From Brachionus rotundiformis (lineage: Eukaryota; Rotifera; Eurotatoria; Ploima; Brachionidae), in contig JAESIW010000065.1 of assembly GCA_016802295.1 (NCBI GenBank), positions 1,250,825 to 1,314,824 on the forward strand: a stretch of 64,000 nt of DNA, written 5' to 3'. The position numbers and the translations under genes are program-made. The notes below the pieces were generated by a model, which worked only from the letters and a program-made list of their open reading frames with translations, was not told where the DNA came from and made no database searches. Below are positions 47,070 to 58,954 of this stretch, piece by piece; position 1 is the first letter of the stretch, and every line of letters starts with the position of its first letter.

Positions 47070-48465
47070 TTATTCCTTCAATTTTTGAATAATAACAGCA
47101 TTCAAAAGATTTGCATCCTTGAGACTTTGAGTCTCATCATCAATTTCTTTATTTGGAAAAGATGTCATCAAAGAATAAACACGTGATTCATATTCAGATC
47201 TTGCTCTAATTTAAAACCAAAACTTAGATTGAAAAATATTTACAATTTAAATTTTACCTATTTATGTAATTCCTCAAATCACTTATTTTATGAGTTTGAT
47301 TTGCTTTAATTATTAATCTAAACAATTGATTTAATAATCTAATACATTCTAATTATTATAACTACCTTGAACCATTGGATAATCGGACTTGGATTTGAGT
47401 AGTTGGCTGTGATTCATCCAAGTTTAGCTCTCTTTTAGCTACATCTTCATTATTTTTAACTTCGTTGGCTGAAGCAGTTGAAACAACTGTTGGAGTCGGA
47501 CTTCCAAGTTTGTATCCATCATTGTAAAGAACATATTTATTTTTAGGTGGTACAAAATCTTCATCTCTATGATCCTGCATATCCAATTGAACTTCTCCAC
47601 CTTGGGCCTGATTTATAAGTTCACGTGGTAATTCACCTCGTTGAATAGCTTGTAAAAACTCTTTATTCTTTGGATCTTCATAAGACCTCAATTGACCGTC
47701 GTCTATATTAAATCCGTTCTTCCATAACTTCAAAATACTACTTTTCTTCAAAAATTTAAATAATTATTCAAAATTTTAAATCAATCAAAAATCATACGGG
47801 TGGTTTTGGAGGTTCGGGACCTTTAATTATTTCCTGTGGTTCGTTTCCAGTCCCTAAACGGTATCCTGTACCGTAAACTACTGGATCTTTACTTTTTTTT
47901 TGTTCACTTGAGTCCACTACTTGAGCCCCATGTCTTGAAAAAAAATTAAAAAAAAAAACAGAACATTTGATCTGTTTTACTCTTTAGCTTTTTGGAATAA
48001 ATTTTTGATCAATTCTTCAGGATTGCTTTTTGAAGGACCAAGAATTTGCTGGCCACTTGTTTGTGAACCACCTGCATAAAAGGCTTGTCCTTGTTCGTCG
48101 GGCTTATTATCGTCATCATCTCTAATTGTATGAATTCTTGGTCCAGAGCCTCTTTGTCTACTCTCTTTTTTAGGCTCACTTGTTTTTTGAAAAGACATTG
48201 AAGGTGGTTCATAGTCATCATCATCATCTTCTTCATCATTTCCTTGAGCTTGAAGAGATTCCATAGGCTGAACAAGGTCACTACCACCTTCATAAAAACT
48301 TCCAATTGCATTCTTCAGATTTTATGTAAAAACAATTAGATTATTTTAGTAATTTACTTCAATATCGCCATTGGAAGCTTCCAAGAAAAATTTTGCTCGA
48401 TCTCGTGATGCACCTGTAACAGCACAAAAATTATCTATACTTTCTTCTGTAATGTTGGATGACAT
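47070..48465 (-). CDS. NSFL1C: p47 / NSFL1 cofactor (UBA-SEP-UBX adaptor of p97)
   Basis: Six exons in phase: 48465..48358, 48312..47981, 47933..47798, 47745..47366, 47317..47258 and 47205..47070, giving 383 aa (human 370). The N-terminal UBA domain reads FCAVTGASRDRAKFFLEAS with FYEGG. An acidic linker, QAFYAGGSQTSGQQI and ELIKNLFQKAKEHGA follow. The SEP domain has LKLWKNGFNIDDGQLRSY and LDMQDHRDEDF with K-L-G-S. The UBX domain spans TTQIQVRLSNGSR, SLMTSFPNKEI and NLLNAVIIQKL. p47 recruits the p97/VCP ATPase for Golgi and ER membrane fusion and binds ubiquitin via UBA. The UBX F-P loop (SFP) that contacts p97 is intact. The short exon 5 (60 bp) encodes the first UBX helix. Confidence 0.96.
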
Positions 48466-49584
48466 TTTAAAATTTGAAGTTATTCAATTTAAATTTTTGC
48501 TAGAAAATTAATAAGAATTATTAAAGCATTCTTAAGTTTAAAAATTTGCTAGCATAATTTGTTTTTTTTAATTGAGCAATATTAGATATGTTTAGACAAA
48601 ATAAAATTTACTTAATTATAAAATATCATGATAGTAAATATGGTTACTTTTAATCTTTGTAGCATGGTATTGATGTTTAATTATCAAATTGTCTTATCAC
48701 TTGGTAAAAAATTTGATTAAATTTTCTTAAAAGTCAAAAGAGTCAACTAATATTATTGATATAATAATTTTTTGGTATAAAACCAACAATTTCAAAAACT
48801 TGTTATTGAATTTTTCATTTTAAAAAACATATTTTCAATTTATTTTTACAAAAAATCCCACTAATCCAAGATTTTTTAAATTTTTCAAAGAAAAAAAGTA
48901 TAAAATTTGTTCGAAAATGAATTCGAATTAATTATCATTTGTAAATTTATTTGATCAATTGATTTCTTTAAAGAATTTTTAAAAATAAAAATCTCAATCA
49001 AATTGGGCTATTAAAATTTTGATTAATTTTTTAAAAAACTTTTCTTTTATTAATTGATTGTTTTTTAGATTTAATAAAAACGCGAATGTTTAGATTTTTA
49101 AAAATGATATAAAATAATTATCAGTAGTGTTTCTGATTTTATTAGTTTCTTTTTTAATAACTGGAATGTTCATTTTTACTAGTATCAAATAGCTAAATAA
49201 TAAAATACAAATCTATTTTCTAACTAGTTATCAATAAATTTAATGTAATAAATTGAATCGATATCTTTGGTAATTATCTTTTTAAAAATTAATAACATGT
49301 CATTTCTCGGTTTTAAGAAAAAAACTATCAATTTTTGTTTATTAAAAACATGTGCATAAAATGTCTGTCAAAAGTTTATATAAACAATCAAACACGATGC
49401 TATATAAAGACTATTTTTATGTATATATAATTTTTACATAATAGTGCTAAATATATATAAGCTAATCATATTAAGTCAAGGTTTAAGAGCAGTATTTTTC
49501 AAACATATTTACAATTAATTTAGTCAAGTTATAGATAAAATAATTAATGAATAGTTAGTTTTTCTTAAACGGAAAAAGCTTAAA
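48466..49584. other. divergent upstream region NSFL1C / citron-like
   Basis: 1.1 kb of AT-rich DNA between divergent starts. I specifically looked for a protein kinase domain upstream of the citron-like ORF and found none (no GxGxxG, HRDLK or DFG in any frame). Confidence 0.6.
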
Positions 49585-52500
49585 ATGGATTCTAGTTGGT
49601 TACTACCTTCAGCATCATCCAAGAACGAAAACAAAGAAAACTACATATCTACAGCTACAATTACCACATCCACTACAACTACCCTAAATAACATCAGCTT
49701 GAGCAATTACGGAATATTGTCTAGTTTAAACCAAAATTCATCGTTCTGTCTCAATTCGCCATCGATCAATGACTCTTTTGATTCAGATAAATTTAGACTT
49801 GATGTTTATGAAAAATCAATCCAAAAATTAGCTAATGAAAATAAACAATTGAGAAAAAGAGTCAAGAATTTGACCGAAATCGCCCGTAGAAAAGAGGAAG
49901 AACTACTGAATGCATTGAACGAAGAATGCGAGACCAAGCTCAAGGATGAAGAGGAAAAGAATATCAAACATAGTGCCCAGTTACAGTCCTATTATGAGTG
50001 TTTTGTTCAAATTGAAAAAGAGAACAGTTCCCTTAAGGATCGTCTGGAAAACATGCGGAAACAGATGAGATCGCAAGAGGAAAAGATCGAATCTCTAACT
50101 AAAAGATTGGGTGAGCAAAACACTGATACCAAACTGACCGAAAATCTTGATCAAGCTGACAGCAAAAGTGAAAACCAGCCGGAAAATGAGGAAAAATCGG
50201 AGCTCAATCGCATGTCAATGAAACATATAGATGAAGAATTGACTGAGTTGAACAAAACCTTGAAGCAATTCATTCAAGACAAACAGACAGAAAAAGACCT
50301 GAATCCAAGTATTGAGCAAAAAGAACTTGATGTGGACAAGTTAAATGAGTTGCTGAATTATAAAAACCAGCGAATTGGTGAACTGGAACTCGATTTGGAG
50401 ACTTTAAGACAAAAATCATTGAATATCGAGGCCACTTTGACCAGATGGATATTCAGAGCTTGTGACTATAATTCAGAATTAACTAAATTAAAAGCTAAAT
50501 TAGTTGATTATGACGAAATAAAAATTGAATTAGATAATAATAAAGATTTATTAAATAAATTTTTAAATATTAATAAAAGTGAGGCTAGCATTCAAACTGA
50601 GATATGTACTATGGATGAAAGCACTCAGACAATCAAGACAGAAGTAAACAGTGTTGGTTTACAGACAGAACGAACAGAAAAGTCGGGAATTGTTGCACAA
50701 CATGCTGCCAAATTTGATCAGCTCGCTGAACAACTAAAGCCTGCTAGTGGTCAAAAATCGTCCAATGCCATGACAGAATTAAGACAGAAAATTGACCACT
50801 TGACTTTGGAGAGAAACAATTTTAGATGTAAAAATCAAGAGCTTGAACAAGAATTGAAAATTCTGAGCTCAAAATGCAAAGATGCTCCCAAGTTGGTCGC
50901 TTGTACTCAAACCAATTTAGTTCGGCTCAGAAATGAGATAAGCCAGACAGAGCCTCTAAAAGAAAAAGAAGTAGTCCGGGAAGTTTTCATTAAGACTGAA
51001 AATGACGAAATCAAGAATAAACTTGAGCTCAAGATAAAAGAATTAAATGAAGAAATAGATCTTAATTTAAAATTGAGCAAAAATTTAGATGATCTAAGGT
51101 CTCAAATGGAGCAGAAATCAAAGGAATACGAATCCAAGTTGAACTCAATATTGTCCGAGTTTAACATAAACAAGAAAGTATCGGACACAATCATAAAACA
51201 GCAGAAAAAGCTACTAGACTATTTACAGACCAAATTGGGAGACGAGGATGAATCGAACACTGGCTCCGGACACCATAACATAAAAACTTTGTTTAAAAAA
51301 AAACCAAAAGTAAATCCTTTATTGGCAAATTTGCACAAGACAAATTTTAAACAAGAAAAAAAGCAAACCGAAGTAAAGCCCGAAATAAAAGAGATCGAGT
51401 TAGAGCTAAACGAAAATTATTTGACATATTCCGAGCTTGCCAAACAAGCTGACCGAACATTGGAAGTAGTTAGCTACAATGTAAATGAAAAACAAAAAGA
51501 ACCAAGACAAATACATGTATTTATAACTGGTTTAAACACGTGTCCAACCTATTGCCATGTGTGCCAAAAATTGATACCATTGATAGCCTATGCGTCCAAA
51601 TGTCAGCTCTGTTCGTTTACATGTCACTCAACTTGTTCGTCGAGTGCAAAAAATCGTGGTACCAAGAACAAATCAATTACCAAATTTGATCTAAACTCTT
51701 ATGATCCATTAAAATATTGCAATGTAAATTATTTACTTATAAGTCTAGAATATAACAATTACATAAACAAATTGATTAATTTGGACCTCAAAACTGGCAT
51801 GAAAAAAATCCTAAACAGCTCGCAGAATCCGAGCAATATCCTCCTAAACGATTACGTTTACGTAGATACAAATTCAAAGTGGAAAAAATTGTGGTTGAGC
51901 TTGAGGATAGATGAAAAACAACAAGAGGCAAAACTAGAATTGTTTCAGACAAAATCAAATCAAAAGCCATTTGATACTTTAAATCTAATTCAGGATAAGA
52001 TAATAATAGAGACAAACTCCAAAGTTATAAACAAGTTAACTTCATCTTCTTCAAGTGTGACAGAGAATACGAGCGTTGTACCATCTGGCACAATTGAAGC
52101 CATTTATGAAGAAGTAAATGACGACATAGAACTGAATAGAATTAACTTTGAAAAATCATCTCTAATTATTTTGCTCCATGGTTCTAATCGTGTCACTGTC
52201 AAGCTTGGTTTTTTAACTTATAACCAAAAGAATATTTGGTATGATGCTTTATTGTCAAGTCTGTTGGTCGGACGAGCATCAAACTCAAGTCTGGTTTTGA
52301 ATGCAAAAAAAAACACTCTTTCCGACCAATTTAATATGTTTACTTTGAACAAAGTTTTAAAGCCTTTCCTTGAACTATGTGATACTGTGGTAAATAGTTA
52401 TTGTTTTATAAATGATAATTTGATTGCTCTTGCATGTGATGATGGTCTATATGCTTTGAATTCGTACAATCATCCGAAATCTTCTGGTATGCCAGGTAAA

Positions 52501-54024
52501 TTATTTTTAATTTATTTTTAAAATTAAAATTGTTAAAATGTAGCTCAGTTCTAATTTTATTTTTTAATTAGACAAGTTGAATAAATATTTAGATACTTTA
52601 GCATTCCATTTTCTGTTGTAAAATATTAACAAAGTTATAATATATTATTTTTGACAAAATTCCTTTAATAAAAGTCAAATTTAAATATTTTTTTAAAGTA
52701 AATTTTAAAATGCACCTTTATTTTGAGCTAATTAATTAATGTCTTTAATTAAAGAATAAGCAATTATTTTAATTGTAATTAGCTTTTTAATTAAATTTTT
52801 AATAGCAACTTTTATTTTGTTTGCAAAGACAATTTGTCTCTTTATTAACCTATTCAGGACAGATGAAAAAAAAGTTTCCAAAACACTTTAATTAATTTAA
52901 CTAATGGATTTTATTTTTTAGGTAATAATATATCTTTGGTAAAAATAGACAAAGTAGAATCAGCGCATAAATTATATTACGAAAACGAGTTTGGCAAATT
53001 GTGTTTTATTGGCAAAAAATCACGTCAATTTCTGTCCATAGATGTCAATGAGCTTAATTCATGCTTAATAAATGCTGACTACAAATCAAACGAAGATCTT
53101 GAAGATGAGGACGAAGATGCCAAGTCGGTTCAAGTAACATTGGAGCATATTCACAACATAGATCGATGTCATCTATTCGAATGTAAGCTAAATAAATCAA
53201 ATGGATATTGGTATTTAGCAGTAGCTACACCTGAAACTATATACATTCTTTTATTCAATAAAATTACCAACAAATATACAATGGTGAAAACAATACAAAC
53301 ACAGGCCGATTCTCCTTGCTTGTGCATTAAATTTACCAATAATTTTGCCATTAACCAATTGATTTATGCATGTGGAAAGGATTTTTACAAAATGGATATT
53401 ACCTACTTGCAACCAACTCCGTTTCAAGTAGATGCTCAAAATTCTCAACCAATTGCATTATGCGTTTTAACACCATCAAATTATTGCCAACAGGAAGCAA
53501 TTTTACTTTGTTACGAGACATATGGCATCTTTATGGTATTTAATTTTAATACTAATCAATGGCAACTTCCAACTTGTTCGAAAAAAAATGGCTCTTCATC
53601 ATCCATAGCCTCGAACAGTTCTCATAGTACGTCTAATCTGTTGCAATCATCAGCAACCCTAAAATGGCCAAGAGGAAATGGTCTTACCCCTTTACAAATT
53701 GAATACGACTCTTCATATTTATATCTTTTTTATAATGATTGTATTATTGTCTATCAAATTAATTTTGAAGCAGATCTTAGCCTATCATGCAAAAAAAGTG
53801 GTGTTACATTCATTTATAAACCAAGATATTTGAATACATTTAACAATAAGAGTTCCAATTGTGTAATTATTTCGAATAGAAGACCACTAGATGAAGAAGA
53901 GCAAGCCAAACTTGAGTCTGATGAACCCGAATTAGATGAAGATGGAGAACGAATAAACGACCCCTTGCTACATGACCTAAATGATAAAATATGCCTTTCT
54001 TACTTCAGCCCAGGAAGTAATTAA
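49585..54024 (+). CDS. citron-like protein without kinase domain (coiled coil, C1, PH, CNH)
   Basis: Two exons, 49585..52495 and 52922..54024, giving about 1337 aa. After a Ser/Thr/Asn-rich start there is a long coiled coil (about residues 75-570). A C1-type zinc domain lies at about 640-690 (H, then CPTYCHVC, KCQLC, CHSTC), missing the last Cys of the consensus. A PH domain starts near 750 (WKKLWLSLRID) and contains a 40-residue insert. A citron-homology (CNH) domain crosses the intron. This is the order in citron and the MRCK family; lack of a C-terminal CRIB and of a kinase fits the kinase-less citron-N form best. In animals citron binds active Rho at the cytokinetic midbody or at synapses. 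An acidic stretch (ESDEPELDEDGE) sits near the C-terminus. Alternative: a divergent MRCK/citron relative. Confidence 0.75.
52496..52921 (+). other. 426-bp intron in the CNH region
   Basis: Donor GTAAAT, acceptor TTTTTTAG; phase 1. No internal feature seen. Confidence 0.7.
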
Positions 54025-55978
54025 TTGTAAATTTAGGACTAGAAGTTAAAATTTTTTATTAAGATAATTTTTGGTTGTTTTATTTTATATATTTTTTAAT
54101 CATTAAAGTGAATGTAATTAAATTCAATTTTATTATTCTTTATTAATTAGAAATTTTTTAAAATTTTTTTTATTTGAATTCAAAATTAATTAAAAATAAA
54201 CAATTTTTATGATAATGCATTAAAAATTTAATAAAGGTATTTTTCACAAATTGAACTAGTTAGCTTTCTTTTTACTAAATTCATTTAGAGATTTACTTAA
54301 GCTAATTAAGCTAAATAATATGTTGTTATATTAAGTAAAAATTAATTTAACTTGATAAACAATCTTTAAATCTAAAAAAGACAACTATTTTATTTTAAAA
54401 AATTAAAATGATCAAATTTTTTAACTAGGTTTTATTCTAAGAAAACTATATGGTTCGACCACATAATCCTAATTTTGTATTAGTTCAGTTATTATAAATT
54501 TGGTTTTATATTTTTATGTTTTAAAGAAGGTAATTTTCATTTTCATTTTTAATAAATTACCTGATGAGATTTTTGCTTAAAATATTGTTGGAAAAATTTT
54601 AATAAAAAACTGCAGTGTCCCAATATAAAGCTTCATAAAAAAGCATTTTCACAAAGCTTATGTTACTTATTTTAACAATTTAATCATTTGAATTGTTATT
54701 CACGATCAACCCGTCAACTTCTAACACAAAGCTACAAATTTTTTTTAAGTCTGCTTAAACTTAATTTTATTCAGTGTAAAAATCTAAACTTTAAATTTTG
54801 AATTGTTTGAAAGTTCTAGTAAATTTTGTTGGACAAGCGTCGGCGTTTAAACAAATAAAAAAATATCTATATTAGATTACTTTTTTTATTTGATTTCAAA
54901 TTTAATACTAAATTAGATATGACGTTTTTATTAAATATTAAAATTAAAACAATTCAAATTAAAGTTTGATCGTACACATCTTTTTTTTTCTTCAAAAGCT
55001 TGCTAATAGTCTAAAAAAATTTATTTATTTATTTTTTTTTTTATAAAAAAAGGCTTGCAAAATTTAAAAATACTTCTAATACATGTATACAATTTTGAAA
55101 TCCCTAAATACTAAAACATAAATTTGAAAGCCAAGCTTAGACAATTTTTTTAAAGGCATGGTTTGTGTTAGCTTTATCTGTAGGGATAGCTAAGCGTTTT
55201 GAGCGATTTTTTATCATATGCTCATTTAAATGGTTTTGGCACGGATGCATTGAGTAAGCTTAGTAGCTATTCGAAGTATTTGAAATTTTAAAGCGAATTC
55301 CACCATGCGGTGGTTAATGTTTCAAGCATGTGAATAACATATGTTTCAGAAATGTGTTTTGGTGCTTTGGTTGGTCTATTTTTTCAATACTTAAGTATAG
55401 TTTTTTAAAACTAAAATGACATTCTATATAAAGTTAAAGCTGATAACACTTGCTTATTTAGAAAAAATACTAACACAATCTAGTTAGAAGTTGATAGCGA
55501 TTAAGAATCGACAGACTCTTGCTAAAGTTTGTTTGATTTTTCTTCTTTTTCTAGAAACACTTAATTCTAAAGCTAAAATAATTTGAAAATTTTAGAATTT
55601 GTAACAATGATGAGTTGCTGGTTGTTAGAATTTTTTCCAAAATATAATGTTTGAATAAATTTATTAATATGAATTGCTTTCATTAGAAAAAAGTAAAGAA
55701 AAATTAACTTGTTATGTATAACTTAACGAAAAAATTCGAGTCCACATTTTTATTAAATCTCGCTTGTCTATACTCTAGCCAATATTGTTTAGTCAAAAAT
55801 CATGGAAGAAAAAAAACTAACAACTTGAAAGAACTCTTCTATTTAAATACTTTAAAAAAAAATGATCTAAGAAAAAATTTTGAAAAATTCTAAATAACAC
55901 TAATTAATTCTCTAAATTAATTTTTTAAATGAACGCTTATATGCTTATCCATTTATTTAGATACCATTTAAAAAAAGA
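54025..55978. other. 2-kb spacer between citron-like gene and VGLL4
   Basis: AT-rich except for a more complex stretch at about 55140-55390 (separate finding). Probably the VGLL4 upstream region and 5' UTR. Confidence 0.5.
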
Positions 55979-57232
55979 ATGAACATAAATAAGAATAGCA
56001 AAATGCCCACATCAATGGATTATCTTTATCAGGCTATTTCTCTTATAGAAGCCAAAGGCTATCCGACACAACAATTTCAGGCGAACATATTGCCAATAGG
56101 TGAGTTTGCATCCAATCTTTTGGGCGAAAACAAAAAAAGAATGATAGGTATTAAAAAAAATACTTAATGCTCGAATGATTTTATAGTATATTAAATTTTC
56201 TATAAAGGTAATTTAATGCTTCAAAATCATCCACAATTTTCCACATCTCAAGTTATTTTGGCAAATAATGAAAATTTTAATCTGGTTAACTATCCGAAAA
56301 ACAATTTAGCACAACATACTAAAACAATGCCAAGCTGTACCTGTTGTAATCTTAATCCATATCCGGTCAATTCATACTATTATCCAAGACATATAAAAAC
56401 AAAAAGCGAAGATAGACAAGCGAATATGATAAACAAAAAACAATTGAATTCGAATGATCCAGACATTAAACAATTCAGTAATCCTCCCAGTCGTTTGGAA
56501 AAAGCTAAGCAATTTGTAAGAAAAGCTGAGAGCGAATCTATGGCGCCCTCTGTGCCTTCCGATCTGTCGACGAACCAAGCTCAGAATCAATATTACCCCG
56601 TGGATGTCCTTTACACTCTGTTGCCAATGTATCTTACTCCTATTCTTAATAGGCAAACATACCAAAGCCAACAGCCAATCGACCCAGCCTATATTCAAAA
56701 CTTGGTCAATTTTTTCCTTAACATGCACAAGCAAATGCAACCAAAACCACTAAACAGCAATCATCAACATCAAAACAAGCAAAGTGCTATTCCAATAAAC
56801 AATCAAGTAAAGTCTATTCCCAAGAAGCCTGTCCGGTCCAGAATATTGATTCAAGATATTGACAGCAAAGTTGAAGAGCACTTTAAGAGATCATTGGGAA
56901 ATGATTACGTAAATTTGATGTCTGAAAGCAAGCGCATCAAGCTTGATAATGAAAATACTGCAACAAAAGAAAACTTGTTGCCATCTTCGCCCACCAATTC
57001 AATCAAAACGGCCTCTTCATGCACATCGCCTAGCTTGAATCTTAGTGATGCTAGTAATCAATCTATTATCACTGAAAAAAGTCCAGAGTATGTAGAAAAT
57101 CATTTTTCCAAAGCTTTAGGAATCGATATATGGAATAAGCTTAAGGAAAAAATAAGAAACGAAAATGGCTCAGATGGATGTTCCACTGTTTCTTCAATAT
57201 CTGACATCAGTATTTCTCCTGTTAAATTGTAA
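55979..57232 (+). CDS. VGLL4: VGLL4 / Tgi, double-TONDU TEAD cofactor
   Basis: Two exons, 55979..56147 and 56208..57232, giving about 397 aa. Two TONDU motifs in tandem identify the VGLL4/Tgi group: VEEHFKRSLGNDYVNL and, about 80 residues later, VENHFSKALGIDIWNKLKEK. Vertebrate VGLL4 has VEEHFRRSLG and VDDHFAKALG. The N-terminal segment MDYLYQAISLIEA resembles the conserved LDVLSRAASLV helix of VGLL4. The middle is Gln/Asn/Pro-rich and low in order. VGLL4 and fly Tgi compete with Yap/Yorkie for TEAD/Scalloped and act as repressors of Hippo-pathway growth targets. The ATG at 55979 is preceded by further open sequence and an AG at 55959-55960, so a 5' exon cannot be excluded. Confidence 0.9.
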
Positions 57233-58954
57233 AGCTTGAATATACATTTGAAAATACTTTTGCCAACAAGAAGAAAAACCAGAAGCATGTTCGGATTGTT
57301 TGAATTGTCTTGTATTTTAGGGAAAAATATTTAGTTAATTATATTATAGGATTTATATTTTATGTAAACTCTTATTTAATTATCATTATTATTATTTTTA
57401 ATTATATAAATATTTTATTTTTGTCTATATGCCGGTTGTAAAAAGACTGATGTAAACTAATTGAATATTTGGTTGAAGAGCACTTCATTTTGAAATATTT
57501 TATGAAAAAAAAACTAAGCTTTTTCTTTGAAAGCTCTAAGTATTTTGTTTTTAGAATTTTTTAACTTGTAAATTTGAAAAAAGTTTTTTTTTTCTTTTAA
57601 TTATTGTTTTTCCATTTTTTATCTTATAACCATAATTTTAAGAATGAATAAAATTTCAGTCTAGCAAAAATTTATATTAATCTATTCACTTAAGTCCAAG
57701 CAAAAAGTTAAAATCAAACCGATTGAATGAATAAAACTAATTATTTTGCAAAATTAAATTTTTAAATTTGATAAGTAATATTTAATTTTTCTGTTTGTTT
57801 AAATTAATTTTAAAGTAAAAAATTAAAACAAACATATCAGCTAATGTAATTCAAGATAGTTTCTCCAAAACAAAATTTAAAAACATTTAGTCATACATTC
57901 ACGTGTTTGATTCAGTTATCAAATTTTAAAATTAATTTGCGACTGGCTTCAAAATTATCCATTATGAATCTATTTTAAATTTGAATTAGAAAAAAAAGAT
58001 TGCCAGTCTAAATTTAATTATAAATAAAATATTTTTTGAGAAAAATCATTAACTAGAACTAATTTATTTTCAATCTTTTAGGAACAAATTTTCAGCTATT
58101 TGAAAATTAAAATTTATCTTCAGCAAAAAAAAATACAAAAAAATGAATCAACATTTAAATTAGCTATTTTAGACCCAAAAAAAATTAATTTAGATTAAGA
58201 GGAAAAATTTTAAATTTATGTTTCATGCATTAAAACTTGTAATATTATGATGGATATATCACATTCCACTTTGAAAATTTTTATGGATCAGTTAAAGATT
58301 ACATTTTTGTTAAATAGTTTTTAATTTTTTTATTTTTTTCTCGTAATCGGAAGACGCCAACATTGATCCACTTGATTGGATATAAGATATGATTATTTAA
58401 TCAAATTTTTTTATACAATAAAAAGTTTTGAATGGTATTGATTTTTAATTATAAATTAATAAGTATTTATTGTTTGCATTTATAATCAAAATATAAAAAT
58501 GAAAGTATTACCAAATACTGCTTCCCCCTCATTTTTTTCAAATTTGCTAACTATCTTTATTTTAGAATGTGAATTTTTTTTTTATCCTACATATTATTCA
58601 AATATTAAATCAACTTTCCAATTAAATTATTATCAAGTAAATAGTTTTTTTATTAAACATTTAAATTTTAAAAAATTAGGATTCATTTTTGGCAATCCAA
58701 AATATTTCACACTTCAAAGTTTCAGATTAGTTTTAAATGAAATAATAATAAATTAAGATTTGTGATGAATTTTCATCTTAAATACATCAAGTAAAAGATT
58801 GATTAATAAATACTTATTATCTTTTAAATGTTTAAACAATTAAATAAAATGTTGACCAAATATTTTTAATGATAAAAAAGAATTTAAATAAATTAGAATT
58901 GTTACAAATAAAAAAATAAGATTTTATTCGATTATTTGAATCCATAGTAAAAAT
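57233..58954. other. convergent 3' flanks of VGLL4 and the UBR3-like gene
   Basis: 1.7 kb of AT-rich DNA. An open frame at 58499-58756 (+) is rich in F, N, Y and I and looks like AT noise. No gene assigned. Confidence 0.5.

Noticed and set aside
48466..49584. Possible kinase exons for the citron-like gene
   Set aside because: Searched by eye for GxGxxG, HRD and DFG motifs in all frames; none found.
54440..54480. TGGTTCGACCACAT, resembling a tRNA T-arm
   Set aside because: No matching acceptor, D or anticodon stems around it, and the T-stem itself does not pair fully.
58499..58756. 85-codon plus-strand open frame
   Set aside because: Dominated by F, N, Y, I and L; no resemblance to a protein family and no neighbouring exon.
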